A stretch of DNA of 8,107 nucleotides from Bacteroides sp. GTDB taxonomy: Bacteria; Bacteroidota; Bacteroidia; Bacteroidales; SM23-62. The stretch is from positions 1 through 8,107 of the forward strand of contig JAUUZM010000128.1 of the NCBI GenBank assembly GCA_030589965.1, given 5' to 3'. The notes beneath the pieces were generated by a model that searched no databases, had not been told where the DNA came from, and was given only the letters and a program-made list of their open reading frames with translations. This document shows, one piece after another, positions 1 to 5,700 of this stretch. Position numbers and translations under genes: made by a program. Positions within the stretch are counted from its first letter, which is position 1, and every line of letters begins with the position of its first letter.

Positions 1-227
1 CAGTCTGGCAGGAAACGATGGAATTGAGTGGGAGTTATTCGGCTGAATCCGATGATTTATTCTCCGTCGGCACCAATGCTGAACGTGAAATGGTCTATAA
101 TATAGAACATGCCGTTCATCATATGGCAATAATACGCATTGCAATCCAGCATGAATTCCCAGAGATTCGCCTGGAAGATGAATTCGGATATGCCTTCTCC
201 ACCTTGAAACATTTACGTCAACAATAA
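1..227 (+). CDS. DinB-like protein, C-terminal part (5' end outside the window)
   Basis: The reading frame is open to the left edge (first full codon at position 3), so the Met at 18 is probably internal and this is the last ~74 residues of a longer protein. The visible part contains a VYNIEHAVHHMAI helix with an H-x3-H pair, like the last metal-binding helix of DinB/YfiT-fold proteins, and ends in a FSTLKHLRQ tail that I recall from Bacteroidota DinB-like proteins. The fold is a four-helix bundle that usually binds a divalent metal through three His. Family members include thiol S-transferases and many proteins of unknown role. The activity here cannot be told because the N-terminal ligand lies outside the window. 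The stop codon is 1 bp from the start of the NRDE gene, which argues for one operon and translational coupling. An unrelated helical protein is possible but less likely. Confidence 0.7.
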   Translation, partial: VWQETMELSGSYSAESDDLFSVGTNAEREMVYNIEHAVHHMAIIRIAIQHEFPEIRLEDEFGYAFSTLKHLRQQ

Positions 228-228
228 A

Positions 229-960
229 ATGTGTACGGTTACCTATCTTCCTCTGCACAGGGAAGGATTTCTGCTTACATCTACAAGGGATGAAAAGATC
301 CAACGACAGCCTGCAATACCACCAAAGCAATTCGAGGCTGGAGAAAGCAGGATATATTACCCAAGAGATCCGGATGCCCAGGGTACCTGGATTGCAACCT
401 CTCTGGGTGAGTATTCTCTTTGCCTGTTAAACGGGGGGATTTTTCCGCATCAAAGCAATCCGCCATACAGGATGAGCAGAGGACATATAATACTGGATTT
501 CTTTGGGCATGGGAACCCGGACTCATTCAAGGCGGAGTATAATTTTGAAGGGATCGAACCTTTTACCCTGTTAATCATGGGTTTCGAAAGCCGAAGCCTG
601 GATGAGATGATTTGGGATGGAAATCAGGTTCATCATCAAAAGCTTAACCCGGAAATTCCTAACATATGGTCATCCGTAACACTGTATTCTGAAGATATTA
701 TCACTAAGAGACAGGATTGGTTTCACGAATGGTTATTAACTAATCCGGATTTTCATACTGAAAATGTTGTCAATTTTCATAAAAAAGCCGGTACAGGTAA
801 TCCGGACATTGATATTCTGATGAATCGTGATCATGTTAGAACCGTAAGTATTACCTCGGTATACAGAAGTAATATTCTATATGGAATGTATTATGAGGAT
901 ATGATCGAGAAAAAAGTTACCCATATGATCAACCTGGGAGATTTAATGATCTATTTATAA
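229..960 (+). CDS. NRDE (TANGO2-like) family protein
   Basis: A 243-residue protein of the NRDE family, to which eukaryotic TANGO2 belongs. The start MCTVTYLP puts Cys at position 2, exposed after Met removal as in Ntn-type hydrolases; this also supports the ATG at 229. The family signature appears as STRDE (residues 18-22) instead of the N-R-D-E of the name. Further typical blocks are PRDPDAQGTWIA (45-56), CLLNGG (65-70), SRG (83-85) and WSS (147-149). There is no signal peptide or membrane segment, so it should be cytosolic. The biochemical function of the bacterial members is not established; an N-terminal-nucleophile amidohydrolase has been suggested from the fold and Cys2. The gene starts 1 bp after the DinB-like stop, and msrB follows 2 bp after its own stop, so all three are probably co-transcribed. 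No Shine-Dalgarno sequence is visible. Family assignment is firm, function is not. Confidence 0.88.
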   Translation: MCTVTYLPLHREGFLLTSTRDEKIQRQPAIPPKQFEAGESRIYYPRDPDAQGTWIATSLGEYSLCLLNGGIFPHQSNPPYRMSRGHIILDFFGHGNPDSFKAEYNFEGIEPFTLLIMGFESRSLDEMIWDGNQVHHQKLNPEIPNIWSSVTLYSEDIITKRQDWFHEWLLTNPDFHTENVVNFHKKAGTGNPDIDILMNRDHVRTVSITSVYRSNILYGMYYEDMIEKKVTHMINLGDLMIYL

Positions 961-962
961 AA

Positions 963-1463
963 ATGAAATTAAAATTATTTACGTCCCTGGTTATGCTCCT
1001 GGCACTTGCAGCATGTTCAATGGCACAGAAGGAGGAAGAAATAAATAAGGAGGAAAAAGTGAAGAAAGTAATCAAATCAGATAAGGAATGGAAGGAGGAA
1101 CTTACTCCTGCACAATATCGAATTGCCAGAGAAAAGGGAACAGAAGCCGCATTTACAGGTAAATACTGGGATTATTTCGAAACAGGGCATTACGATTGTG
1201 TGGCCTGCGGAAGCCGTCTGTTTAAATCCACATCAAAATTCAATTCCAGCTGTGGATGGCCCAGCTTTTTCGAAGCGGGTTCTGATACTACTATTCTTTA
1301 TCATAGAGATACAAGCCATGGAATGACACGAACAGAAGTTACATGCGCGTGCTGTGAGGCTCACCTTGGACATGTATTTGAAGATGGCCCTGCTCCCACC
1401 GGACTCCGTTTTTGCATTAATTCAGAATCACTTCTGTTTATCCCATTGAAGGAAGAAAAGTAA
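963..1463 (+). CDS. msrB: Lipoprotein peptide-methionine (R)-S-oxide reductase
   Basis: Reduces the R-epimer of methionine sulfoxide in oxidised proteins. The 166-residue product has all MsrB hallmarks: zinc CxxC pairs at Cys79/Cys82 and Cys128/Cys131, CGWPSF at 97-102 (Cys97 matches the usual resolving Cys), HLGHVFEDG (134-142), PTGLRF, and the catalytic Cys151 in CINSESL. An extra Cys130 lies inside the second zinc pair. The N-terminus is a lipoprotein signal: a hydrophobic stretch from residue 5, then LAAC with the lipidated Cys at 18. The enzyme should therefore be membrane-anchored outside the cytoplasm. A Lys/Glu-rich linker (residues 23-44) follows; its QKEEE loosely resembles the Bacteroidota lipoprotein surface-export signal but sits further from the Cys than usual. 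It is the last gene of the + operon and faces two exported thioredoxin-fold genes on the other strand. Confidence 0.95.
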   Translation: MKLKLFTSLVMLLALAACSMAQKEEEINKEEKVKKVIKSDKEWKEELTPAQYRIAREKGTEAAFTGKYWDYFETGHYDCVACGSRLFKSTSKFNSSCGWPSFFEAGSDTTILYHRDTSHGMTRTEVTCACCEAHLGHVFEDGPAPTGLRFCINSESLLFIPLKEEK

Positions 1464-1480
1464 TAGTTGGCGATGGCTAC

Positions 1481-1517
1481 AAAAAAACCGGGGTGCCGCA
1501 TTTGCGAACACCCCGGT
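1481..1517 (-). terminator. Rho-independent terminator for the minus-strand redox genes
   Basis: A perfect 9-bp inverted repeat, ACCGGGGTG (1487-1495) with CACCCCGGT (1509-1517), has a short nested CGC/GCG stem inside its loop (1497-1499 with 1504-1506). On the minus strand the hairpin is followed directly by seven T (1487-1481), the standard layout of an intrinsic terminator, and it lies 39 bp past the stop of the redoxin-like gene. On the + strand the hairpin is not followed by a T-run, so it would end msrB transcripts less efficiently, although it may still stabilise their 3' end. Confidence 0.8.
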
Positions 1518-1555
1518 ACCCCTAAACCTATCTTAAATATCTTTCTATTCCTGTA

Positions 1556-2149
1556 TTACTTGATTGAGCAGCCGATGGCTTTTGTAAAACTTGGATCAGG
1601 TTTACCGTTCGCCAGCAACGCGTCAACAGCATTGGCCAGGTAAGCATCATTTACGGCTGAAGCATCCTGGTAATTATCATCAATAGCACCGATGTATGAT
1701 ACCTTCAAGTCACCTTTGTCCTTTGTCAGAACAAAAATATGGGGCGTGCGGGTTGCCCCGTATTCTTTATAGACCTTATAATCTGTATCTTTAAGATAAG
1801 GGAATGTATATCCCTTGTCTTCAGCCCTGGATTTCATCGAAGACATATCATCATCAGGTTTTACATCTGTATTGTTAGGATTAATCGCTATTACGGGATA
1901 ACCCATTGGTTTGTATTTCTCGTCCAGTTTAATAATCCTGTCCTGATAAGCCTTTGCATAGGGACAGTTATTACAGGTGAAGACTACTATATATCCCTTC
2001 GCATCCTCAAAGTCAGACAGGCTCACATACTCCCCATCAACGTTCTCAAGTTTGAAATCCGAAGCCTTATCACCAACACTATACCCACCTGCGAGTAAAA
2101 GTGAAGCAGAAATTAATCCTATTGAAAGTGAAAGTATCAGCTTTTTCAT
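1556..2149 (-). CDS. Periplasmic redoxin/thioredoxin-like protein (PRX-like1 type)
   Basis: A thioredoxin-fold protein of 197 residues. Residues 1-22 form a signal peptide (MKKLILSLSIG..., no lipobox), so it should be soluble in the periplasm. The AhpC/TSA-like domain begins at about 23 (YSVGDKASDF). It carries a CNNC redox motif at Cys59-Cys62 followed by PYAKAY, a TP pair with the expected cis-Pro at 136, and a C-terminal GCSIK with Cys194. The FTCNxCPYA and GCSIK blocks match the peroxiredoxin-like subgroup often called PRX_like1. Likely role: thiol oxidoreductase or peroxidase in the envelope; the substrate is unknown. I chose the ATG at 2149 over the in-frame ATG at 2173 because it gives a proper signal peptide and sits 1 bp after the upstream stop (TAA-A-ATG), as between other genes here. 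It is probably co-transcribed with the TlpA-like gene and ends at the 1481-1517 terminator. Confidence 0.87.
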   Translation of the reverse strand: MKKLILSLSIGLISASLLLAGGYSVGDKASDFKLENVDGEYVSLSDFEDAKGYIVVFTCNNCPYAKAYQDRIIKLDEKYKPMGYPVIAINPNNTDVKPDDDMSSMKSRAEDKGYTFPYLKDTDYKVYKEYGATRTPHIFVLTKDKGDLKVSYIGAIDDNYQDASAVNDAYLANAVDALLANGKPDPSFTKAIGCSIK

Positions 2150-2150
2150 T

Positions 2151-2639
2151 TTATTGTAGATATTGTTCAACAAGTGATCTCAATTCTTCATATGTGTAAA
2201 CCCCCTCATGGAAAGTTCGTGTTCCACTGTTATAAATAAGAGTGGCTGGTATTGAGCCTGACCATTCTGCATCTACCTTATTTATCCATTTATTTGCATC
2301 CGGATCATTTAGAACCATAACTTCTGACTTAATACCGTTCTTTTCAATAAATGGGATCAGTCTTGAATCGATTTGTTTTGGAAAATCAAGGCTCACAAGT
2401 AATACTTTCACCTTATCATTTCCATATTCCTCACTTATCTTTTCAAAAGCAGGCAGCTCATTTACACAGGGTGTACACCAACTTGCCCAGAAATTTACCA
2501 GGTAAGTAGTATCGTTTGAAAAATGCAAATGAGGTTCAAAATCACTAAAAGCAAGCACCCTTGGCTGGTGCTTTAGGGTAAAAGAACTTAGTAACCAAAT
2601 AATAACTAAACCTGTTGAAGTAATGACCTTGAACCTCAT
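2151..2639 (-). CDS. TlpA/ResA-like exported thioredoxin
   Basis: A 162-residue thioredoxin-fold disulfide reductase. A hydrophobic segment (about 9-20) after MRFK acts as a signal or membrane anchor, placing the domain in the periplasm. The thioredoxin core shows NFWASWCTPC with the redox pair Cys55/Cys58, then NELPAFEKI, a VLLVSLDF strand (79-86), and SIPAT with the cis-Pro at 131. The WCTPC active site and NFWASWC context are typical of TlpA/ResA/DsbE proteins, which reduce disulfides in envelope proteins and cytochrome c precursors using electrons passed through a DsbD/CcdA-type membrane protein. No such partner lies in the window. The gene is short for the family, without an extra N-terminal domain. 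The redoxin-like gene begins 1 bp after its stop, so the two probably form one transcript. A role in supplying electrons to the neighbouring exported MsrB is possible but inferred. Confidence 0.88.
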   Translation of the reverse strand: MRFKVITSTGLVIIWLLSSFTLKHQPRVLAFSDFEPHLHFSNDTTYLVNFWASWCTPCVNELPAFEKISEEYGNDKVKVLLVSLDFPKQIDSRLIPFIEKNGIKSEVMVLNDPDANKWINKVDAEWSGSIPATLIYNSGTRTFHEGVYTYEELRSLVEQYLQ

Positions 2640-2744
2640 TATGCGTTCTTAATTTCTTTTACAATATTAATAAAAATATTAAGATCTTAAAACCTTTTTA
2701 ACAAGGCTTTAACACTTAAAGGCAAAAATAAGTTATCAGGAGGC
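2640..2744 (-). promoter_or_regulatory. AT-rich intergenic region: weak terminator and candidate promoter
   Basis: This separates the CPxC gene from the TlpA-like gene. On the minus strand a weak 8-bp stem with one G-U pair (2703-2710 with 2689-2696, 6-nt loop) ends in TTTT and could act as a terminator for the CPxC gene. A TATTTTTG at 2730-2723 matches the Bacteroidota -7 box TAnnTTTG but has no TTG at the proper distance upstream. A TTG about 20 bp upstream of TAATATTT (near 2685-2705) is a poorer two-part match. A perfect 12-bp palindrome (TTAAGATCTTAA, 2679-2690) and paired AATATT repeats are present but expected by chance in such AT-rich DNA. Either promoter would serve the TlpA-redoxin pair. 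Confidence 0.25.
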
Positions 2745-3167
2745 TTAGTCCTTGTGTAAAAACTTCTGCATGTTGTCCGGCATTTTGAAGTAGGTGTAAC
2801 GATGGGAATGCTCGCCGGTAGACATAACTGAGGAAGATTCTCCTGAAATTTTATAGGTGCTTTTCTCACCTGCAATCCTGGAGAAATAAATATCATATTC
2901 CTGACTATCCTTGTCCACCATTATCACGTGAACCAGTTTTTTATCGAACCCTGATACTAGGCAGGAAGTACAAAGTGGACAACAGAATTCAAGCATCTCC
3001 CCTGCTTTAAATTTAAATGAAGGATGCTTAATACTGTCATAGTTCCCGATGTTGGGATGCAGTAGTAGCAAGCCTGATTCTTTCTTTTGGTTTCTGGCTG
3101 TAAAAATAATATAGTCACCAACCATAATATGACCCTTACATTCCGGACAGATATAATACTTATGCAT
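2745..3167 (-). CDS. Uncharacterised protein with two CPxC zinc-knuckle motifs
   Basis: A 140-residue soluble protein with no signal peptide or membrane segment. It has CPEC at Cys7-Cys10 and CPLC at Cys63-Cys66, together a likely four-Cys zinc site holding two strands 53 residues apart; Cys62 and Cys69 are additional. Between them lies a strand-rich segment (GLLLLHPNIGNYDSIKHPSF, about 32-51). The C-terminal half has further predicted strands (VHVIMVD, YDIYFSRIAGE, STYKIS) and a polar tail rich in Ser/His (109-123). I recognise the general pattern as conserved in Bacteroidota but know no assigned function. The paired CPxC layout recalls the CpXC domain, without enough similarity to assign it. 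The start at 3167 is supported by a strong Shine-Dalgarno sequence and a promoter candidate. It is separated by about 105 bp from both neighbours, so it is probably transcribed alone. Confidence 0.82.
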   Translation of the reverse strand: MHKYYICPECKGHIMVGDYIIFTARNQKKESGLLLLHPNIGNYDSIKHPSFKFKAGEMLEFCCPLCTSCLVSGFDKKLVHVIMVDKDSQEYDIYFSRIAGEKSTYKISGESSSVMSTGEHSHRYTYFKMPDNMQKFLHKD

Positions 3168-3172
3168 ATAAA

Positions 3173-3182
3173 TCCCCCTTTC
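3173..3182 (-). promoter_or_regulatory. Strong Shine-Dalgarno sequence for the CPxC gene
   Basis: On the minus strand this reads GAAAGGGGGA, with the G-run ending 6 nt before the ATG at 3167. It stands out because most genes in this window lack a recognisable Shine-Dalgarno sequence, and it fixes the start of the CPxC gene. Confidence 0.6.
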
Positions 3183-3196
3183 TTAGATAGTTTTTT

Positions 3197-3226
3197 ATAA
3201 GTTACTACCTGAAAGGAAAAAGTCAA
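3197..3226 (-). promoter_or_regulatory. Candidate promoter of the CPxC gene
   Basis: On the minus strand a TTG (3226-3224, within TTGACT) is followed after 19 bp by TAACTTAT (3204-3197), a partial match to the Bacteroidota TTG-N19/20-TAnnTTTG pattern with two mismatches in the -7 box. Transcription would start near 3191 and give a leader of about 24 nt containing the Shine-Dalgarno sequence at 3173-3182. Confidence 0.4.
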
Positions 3227-3273
3227 TACAATTCAGAAATGTTTGACAACATCCAAAGGCAGGAATGCAATCA

Positions 3274-3996
3274 CTACCAGAGCGTATTCCCCCCGTAGGA
3301 GAAGGGTTTCACAAGTTCTGGCGTGTTTTTCTGTACGCCTCTTTTTGATATGAGTTTGGAGATGGTATGTGAACTCATCAGCTTTTCATCTACAGGCTGC
3401 AGATACCCGATTGCCTTTTCCGCTGAAAGGTCAGGATCTATCCATGCCTTTTCATTCTCCTCTGCCAGGATTACGGGCATTCTTTTTTTAGTATTATGGA
3501 TTTTCTCCATGAAATCATTTGCGGCACTTGTAATAATGGTGCAGGTATGGATCATCTCAGCTGTTTCCCTGTCCGTCCAGTTCTCATATAATCCTGCCAT
3601 AGCAATTGGCGGTTCTCCCTTCAGGTATATATAATGTGGTATTTTTTCATTGTCCCTTGCTTCCCATTCATAAAATCCCCTGCAAAGCACCAGGCATCTC
3701 CTGGATTTCACTGCTTCCCTGAAAGAGGGTTTCTCAAGAATGGTTTCTTTCCTGGCATTAAAGGTTCTGCGGCGGATTTCCTCCGAGGAAGCTGCATCCT
3801 TTACCCAGAAAGGTATTAGTCCCCATCTGACTAAATTTATATACTCCGGCTCCTCACCCATAATAACAGGCAAAGCTGGAATTTCGAATGCATTAAAATG
3901 AAATCCGGGATTGAAAAGAGAAGGCTCGCTGAACCTGGACCCGAATCGTTTTTCCAGCTCGTTTCTCGTGACGTTAATATTAACGGTATAGCACAT
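3274..3996 (-). CDS. yedK: SRAP domain protein (YedK/HMCES family), abasic-site crosslinker
   Basis: Members of this family recognise abasic sites in single-stranded DNA and form a covalent thiazolidine link through Cys2, shielding the lesion. The 240-residue length is usual. Key residues are present: Cys2 after the initiator Met (MCYT), WGLIPFW at 58-64, Asn80 in FNARKE (matching Asn75 of E. coli YedK), Glu110 in GFYEW (Glu105, same 30-residue spacing), and His167 in IHNTKKRMPVIL (His160). It should be cytosolic. The start is fixed by Cys2, with a GGGAG 14-18 nt upstream inside the end of the EgtD-like gene. It lies 6 bp after that gene's stop and is the third gene of the barrel-protein/EgtD/SRAP unit. 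Bacterial SRAP genes are often linked to SOS genes, but no LexA-type site or other repair gene is visible here. yedK is used for family membership only. Confidence 0.93.
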   Translation of the reverse strand: MCYTVNINVTRNELEKRFGSRFSEPSLFNPGFHFNAFEIPALPVIMGEEPEYINLVRWGLIPFWVKDAASSEEIRRRTFNARKETILEKPSFREAVKSRRCLVLCRGFYEWEARDNEKIPHYIYLKGEPPIAMAGLYENWTDRETAEMIHTCTIITSAANDFMEKIHNTKKRMPVILAEENEKAWIDPDLSAEKAIGYLQPVDEKLMSSHTISKLISKRGVQKNTPELVKPFSYGGNTLW

Positions 3997-4002
3997 GGCT
4001 AT

Positions 4003-4950
4003 TTATTTTTTCTCCCAGAGTGAATTCAGAAAGTATTTTCTTTTGTCAAAATAGTCCTTTTTCACACGAAAACCTGCATTTTCAGCAAATCTGTGAACGT
4101 CCCCGGTTTTATATTTCTGAGAAATCTCCATGAAAATGGACTCTGCCTCATTGAAACTTACCTTCATTGGAATGGCCCCGATTTCCACTTTCTGGTCCTT
4201 TCTGCTCACCAGGAAACTTTTAGCGGCACCTGTATCGGAATTATACTCAGGCCTATGATAAAAAGCCCCGGGATCAAAATCGGCCTCAAATTCCCTGTTG
4301 ATCCTTCGTAGTAGATTCAGGTTAAACTCTGCAGTAATTCCTGCTGAATCATTGTAAGCCATTAAAATTGTCTCAGGATCCTTCATGAGATCAAAACCGA
4401 TCAATGCCTGATCTCCCGACTCGAGTTCTGAGCCCAGACGGGTGAAGAAATCCTCTGCCCCATCCATGGAAAAATTACCAATATTTGAGCCCAGGAAAAG
4501 AATGACCTTCTTACAGGTGTCATGATGGCTTATTTCCTCTACTGCACTGAAATACTCCTTATTTACCGGGAGAAGTTTTAATTCGGGATACTCCCTCCTC
4601 AGGTCCTGCACCAGCTTCTGAACAGCGTTTTCAGAAATGTCAATAGGATTGTATTCAAATTGTACCTTCCTGCTCAGGAAGAAAGAAATTAGAATCTTGG
4701 TCTTATAGGCATCTCCGGCACCGAATTCAATGAGGTGAAACCCATCACAAGAGCTGGTAAACTGATCCAATAACTCGTCCTTATAGGTTGATAAAATCTC
4801 GAATTCACAATCGGTTAGATAATACTCTTCCATGTCCATAATCTTCTGAAAGAGTACGTCCCCCTGCTGATCATAAAAGTATTGGGATGAAAGTGATTTT
4901 GGACTGGCACTTAAACCAGCTTTAACATCTTGTAGAAATTGCTCATTCAT
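4003..4950 (-). CDS. EgtD-like L-histidine N-alpha-methyltransferase
   Basis: A 315-residue SAM-dependent methyltransferase of the EgtD (Methyltransf_33) family, close in length to mycobacterial EgtD (321). EgtD trimethylates histidine to hercynine, the first step to ergothioneine. Visible blocks are SSQYFYDQQG (21-30), EEYYLTD (41-47), the SAM loop EFGAG (75-79), NPID (101-104), LGSNIGNF (153-160), FDLMKDP (186-192) and FMEISQKY (273-280). Counting back from the ExS motif aligns Glu275/Ser277 with EgtD Glu282/Ser284, Tyr199 with Tyr206 and Asn159 with Asn166. Tyr26 and Tyr43 keep the 17-residue spacing of Tyr39/Tyr56. The position of Met252 is Ser245. Most of the amino-acid-binding pocket is thus kept, but the exact substrate is uncertain. 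There is no EgtB, OvoA or EgtE gene nearby. It starts 24 bp after the barrel-protein gene and ends 6 bp before SRAP. Cytosolic. Confidence 0.88.
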   Translation of the reverse strand: MNEQFLQDVKAGLSASPKSLSSQYFYDQQGDVLFQKIMDMEEYYLTDCEFEILSTYKDELLDQFTSSCDGFHLIEFGAGDAYKTKILISFFLSRKVQFEYNPIDISENAVQKLVQDLRREYPELKLLPVNKEYFSAVEEISHHDTCKKVILFLGSNIGNFSMDGAEDFFTRLGSELESGDQALIGFDLMKDPETILMAYNDSAGITAEFNLNLLRRINREFEADFDPGAFYHRPEYNSDTGAAKSFLVSRKDQKVEIGAIPMKVSFNEAESIFMEISQKYKTGDVHRFAENAGFRVKKDYFDKRKYFLNSLWEKK

Positions 4951-4974
4951 ACCAGGCCCATTGAAAAGCTGATA

Positions 4975-5586
4975 TTAAAATTCGAAGCTTAATGAAAAAA
5001 TTAACTGCCTGGCCCTGCTGTCAAAATTAAAGGACTCCCCTCCAATGATAATCTGGTCTCCCAGCTTAGATAGACTTCCTTCATAACGTAAATCCAATCC
5101 AAATTTCCAGATATTCAGTCCGGCTCCAATCTGGTATCCGAAGGTGGCGGACTTTATTGTTGTCTCAAAATCAGGAATATCGCTCAAATCTGAATTTTCC
5201 GAAACGATAAAACTTGCCACCGGTCCGATTCCCAATCTTAGTGTTCCAAGTTTCGCACCTACAATAACCGGTACATCTATCCTGCCCACTCTTTGTTTGG
5301 CAAGAGTTTCGAGGCTTGTATTCACATCGGTAACGGTGTATTCCGAGGCAACAGATGTAAACAGCAGTTCAGGTTGTATAAAAATACCTACCAGAGAAGC
5401 ACGTAATAATACTCCTGCATGATACCCCAGCTCGCTGCCATCATTGGATTTTATCTGATAGTCATCCGTTAAAACATCGGCTGAAATATTTGTCAGGTTC
5501 AATCCTGCTTTTACCCCAAAATCAAGCTGTGAGAAAATGGATGCTGTGATTAAACAAAATACGATGAACAGTGTTATTCTTTTCAT
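4975..5586 (-). CDS. PorT-like outer-membrane beta-barrel protein
   Basis: A 203-residue protein with a signal peptide (MKRITLFIVFCLITASIFSQ, cleaved just before Gln20). After it comes LDFGVKAGLNLTN, the opening strand typical of the Bacteroidota small-barrel family that includes PorT (OMP_b-brl_2). The rest alternates polar and hydrophobic residues in about eight strands, for example VGRIDVPVIVGAKLG and GYQIGAGLNIWKFGLDLRYEGSL, and ends FSLSFEF with the terminal Phe that outer-membrane assembly recognises. Role unknown: structural barrel, small pore or adhesin. I start at the ATG at 5586; a TTG two codons upstream (5592) is a poor alternative. A promoter candidate lies about 30 bp upstream. 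It is the first gene of a unit with the EgtD-like and SRAP genes, an unexpected mixture of an envelope protein with two cytosolic enzymes. Confidence 0.85.
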   Translation of the reverse strand: MKRITLFIVFCLITASIFSQLDFGVKAGLNLTNISADVLTDDYQIKSNDGSELGYHAGVLLRASLVGIFIQPELLFTSVASEYTVTDVNTSLETLAKQRVGRIDVPVIVGAKLGTLRLGIGPVASFIVSENSDLSDIPDFETTIKSATFGYQIGAGLNIWKFGLDLRYEGSLSKLGDQIIIGGESFNFDSRARQLIFSLSFEF

Positions 5587-5614
5587 GATCAAATGTTGGT
5601 CCGTAATTAGGGCT

Positions 5615-5645
5615 CTAATCTATAGTATAAAAATGTTTTTATCAA
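5615..5645 (-). promoter_or_regulatory. Candidate promoter of the barrel-protein/EgtD/SRAP operon
   Basis: On the minus strand TTG (5645-5643) is followed after 20 bp by TAGATTAG (5622-5615), one mismatch from the Bacteroidota -7 box TAnnTTTG. Transcription would begin near 5609, leaving a leader of about 23 nt before the ATG at 5586. The spacer holds a perfect interrupted inverted repeat, ATAAAAA-TG-TTTTTAT (5627-5642), placed where a regulator could block the polymerase; it is AT-only apart from its centre and may be chance. Confidence 0.42.
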
Positions 5646-5673
5646 GCTACAATAAAAGTAAATTGCCAGGTAT

Positions 5674-5681
5674 TATATTTG
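5674..5681 (+). promoter_or_regulatory. Candidate -7 box for the metallophosphoesterase gene
   Basis: TATATTTG matches the Bacteroidota -7 consensus TAnnTTTG exactly and lies 19 bp before the ATG at 5701, which would give a very short leader of about 12 nt. No TTG lies at the usual 19-20 bp upstream, so this is a half-site match only. Confidence 0.35.
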
Positions 5682-5700
5682 TCCTTTTTCCCATACTCAT

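Noticed and set aside
281..526. Open frame on the minus strand inside the NRDE gene
   Set aside because: No recognisable protein, no start signal, and fully contained in a well-supported gene on the other strand; the same holds for the other antisense frames inside genes, such as 3323-3634 and 5949-6230.
2150..2173. Earlier in-frame ATG for the redoxin-like gene at 2173
   Set aside because: It would add MLNNIYNK before a clean signal peptide and overlap the TlpA-like gene by 23 bp; the ATG at 2149 fits better.
2679..2690. Perfect 12-bp palindrome TTAAGATCTTAA in the TlpA upstream region
   Set aside because: About two such palindromes are expected by chance in a window of this size, more in AT-rich DNA; mentioned only in the intergenic entry.
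3972..3985. Perfect 14-bp palindrome CGTTAATATTAACG just inside the SRAP gene
   Set aside because: About half an occurrence is expected by chance in 8 kb, it lies within codons 4-8, and nothing links it to a known operator.
5587..5592. TTG start for the barrel protein at 5592
   Set aside because: The ATG two codons later starts a standard signal peptide (MKRITL), and nothing favours TTG.
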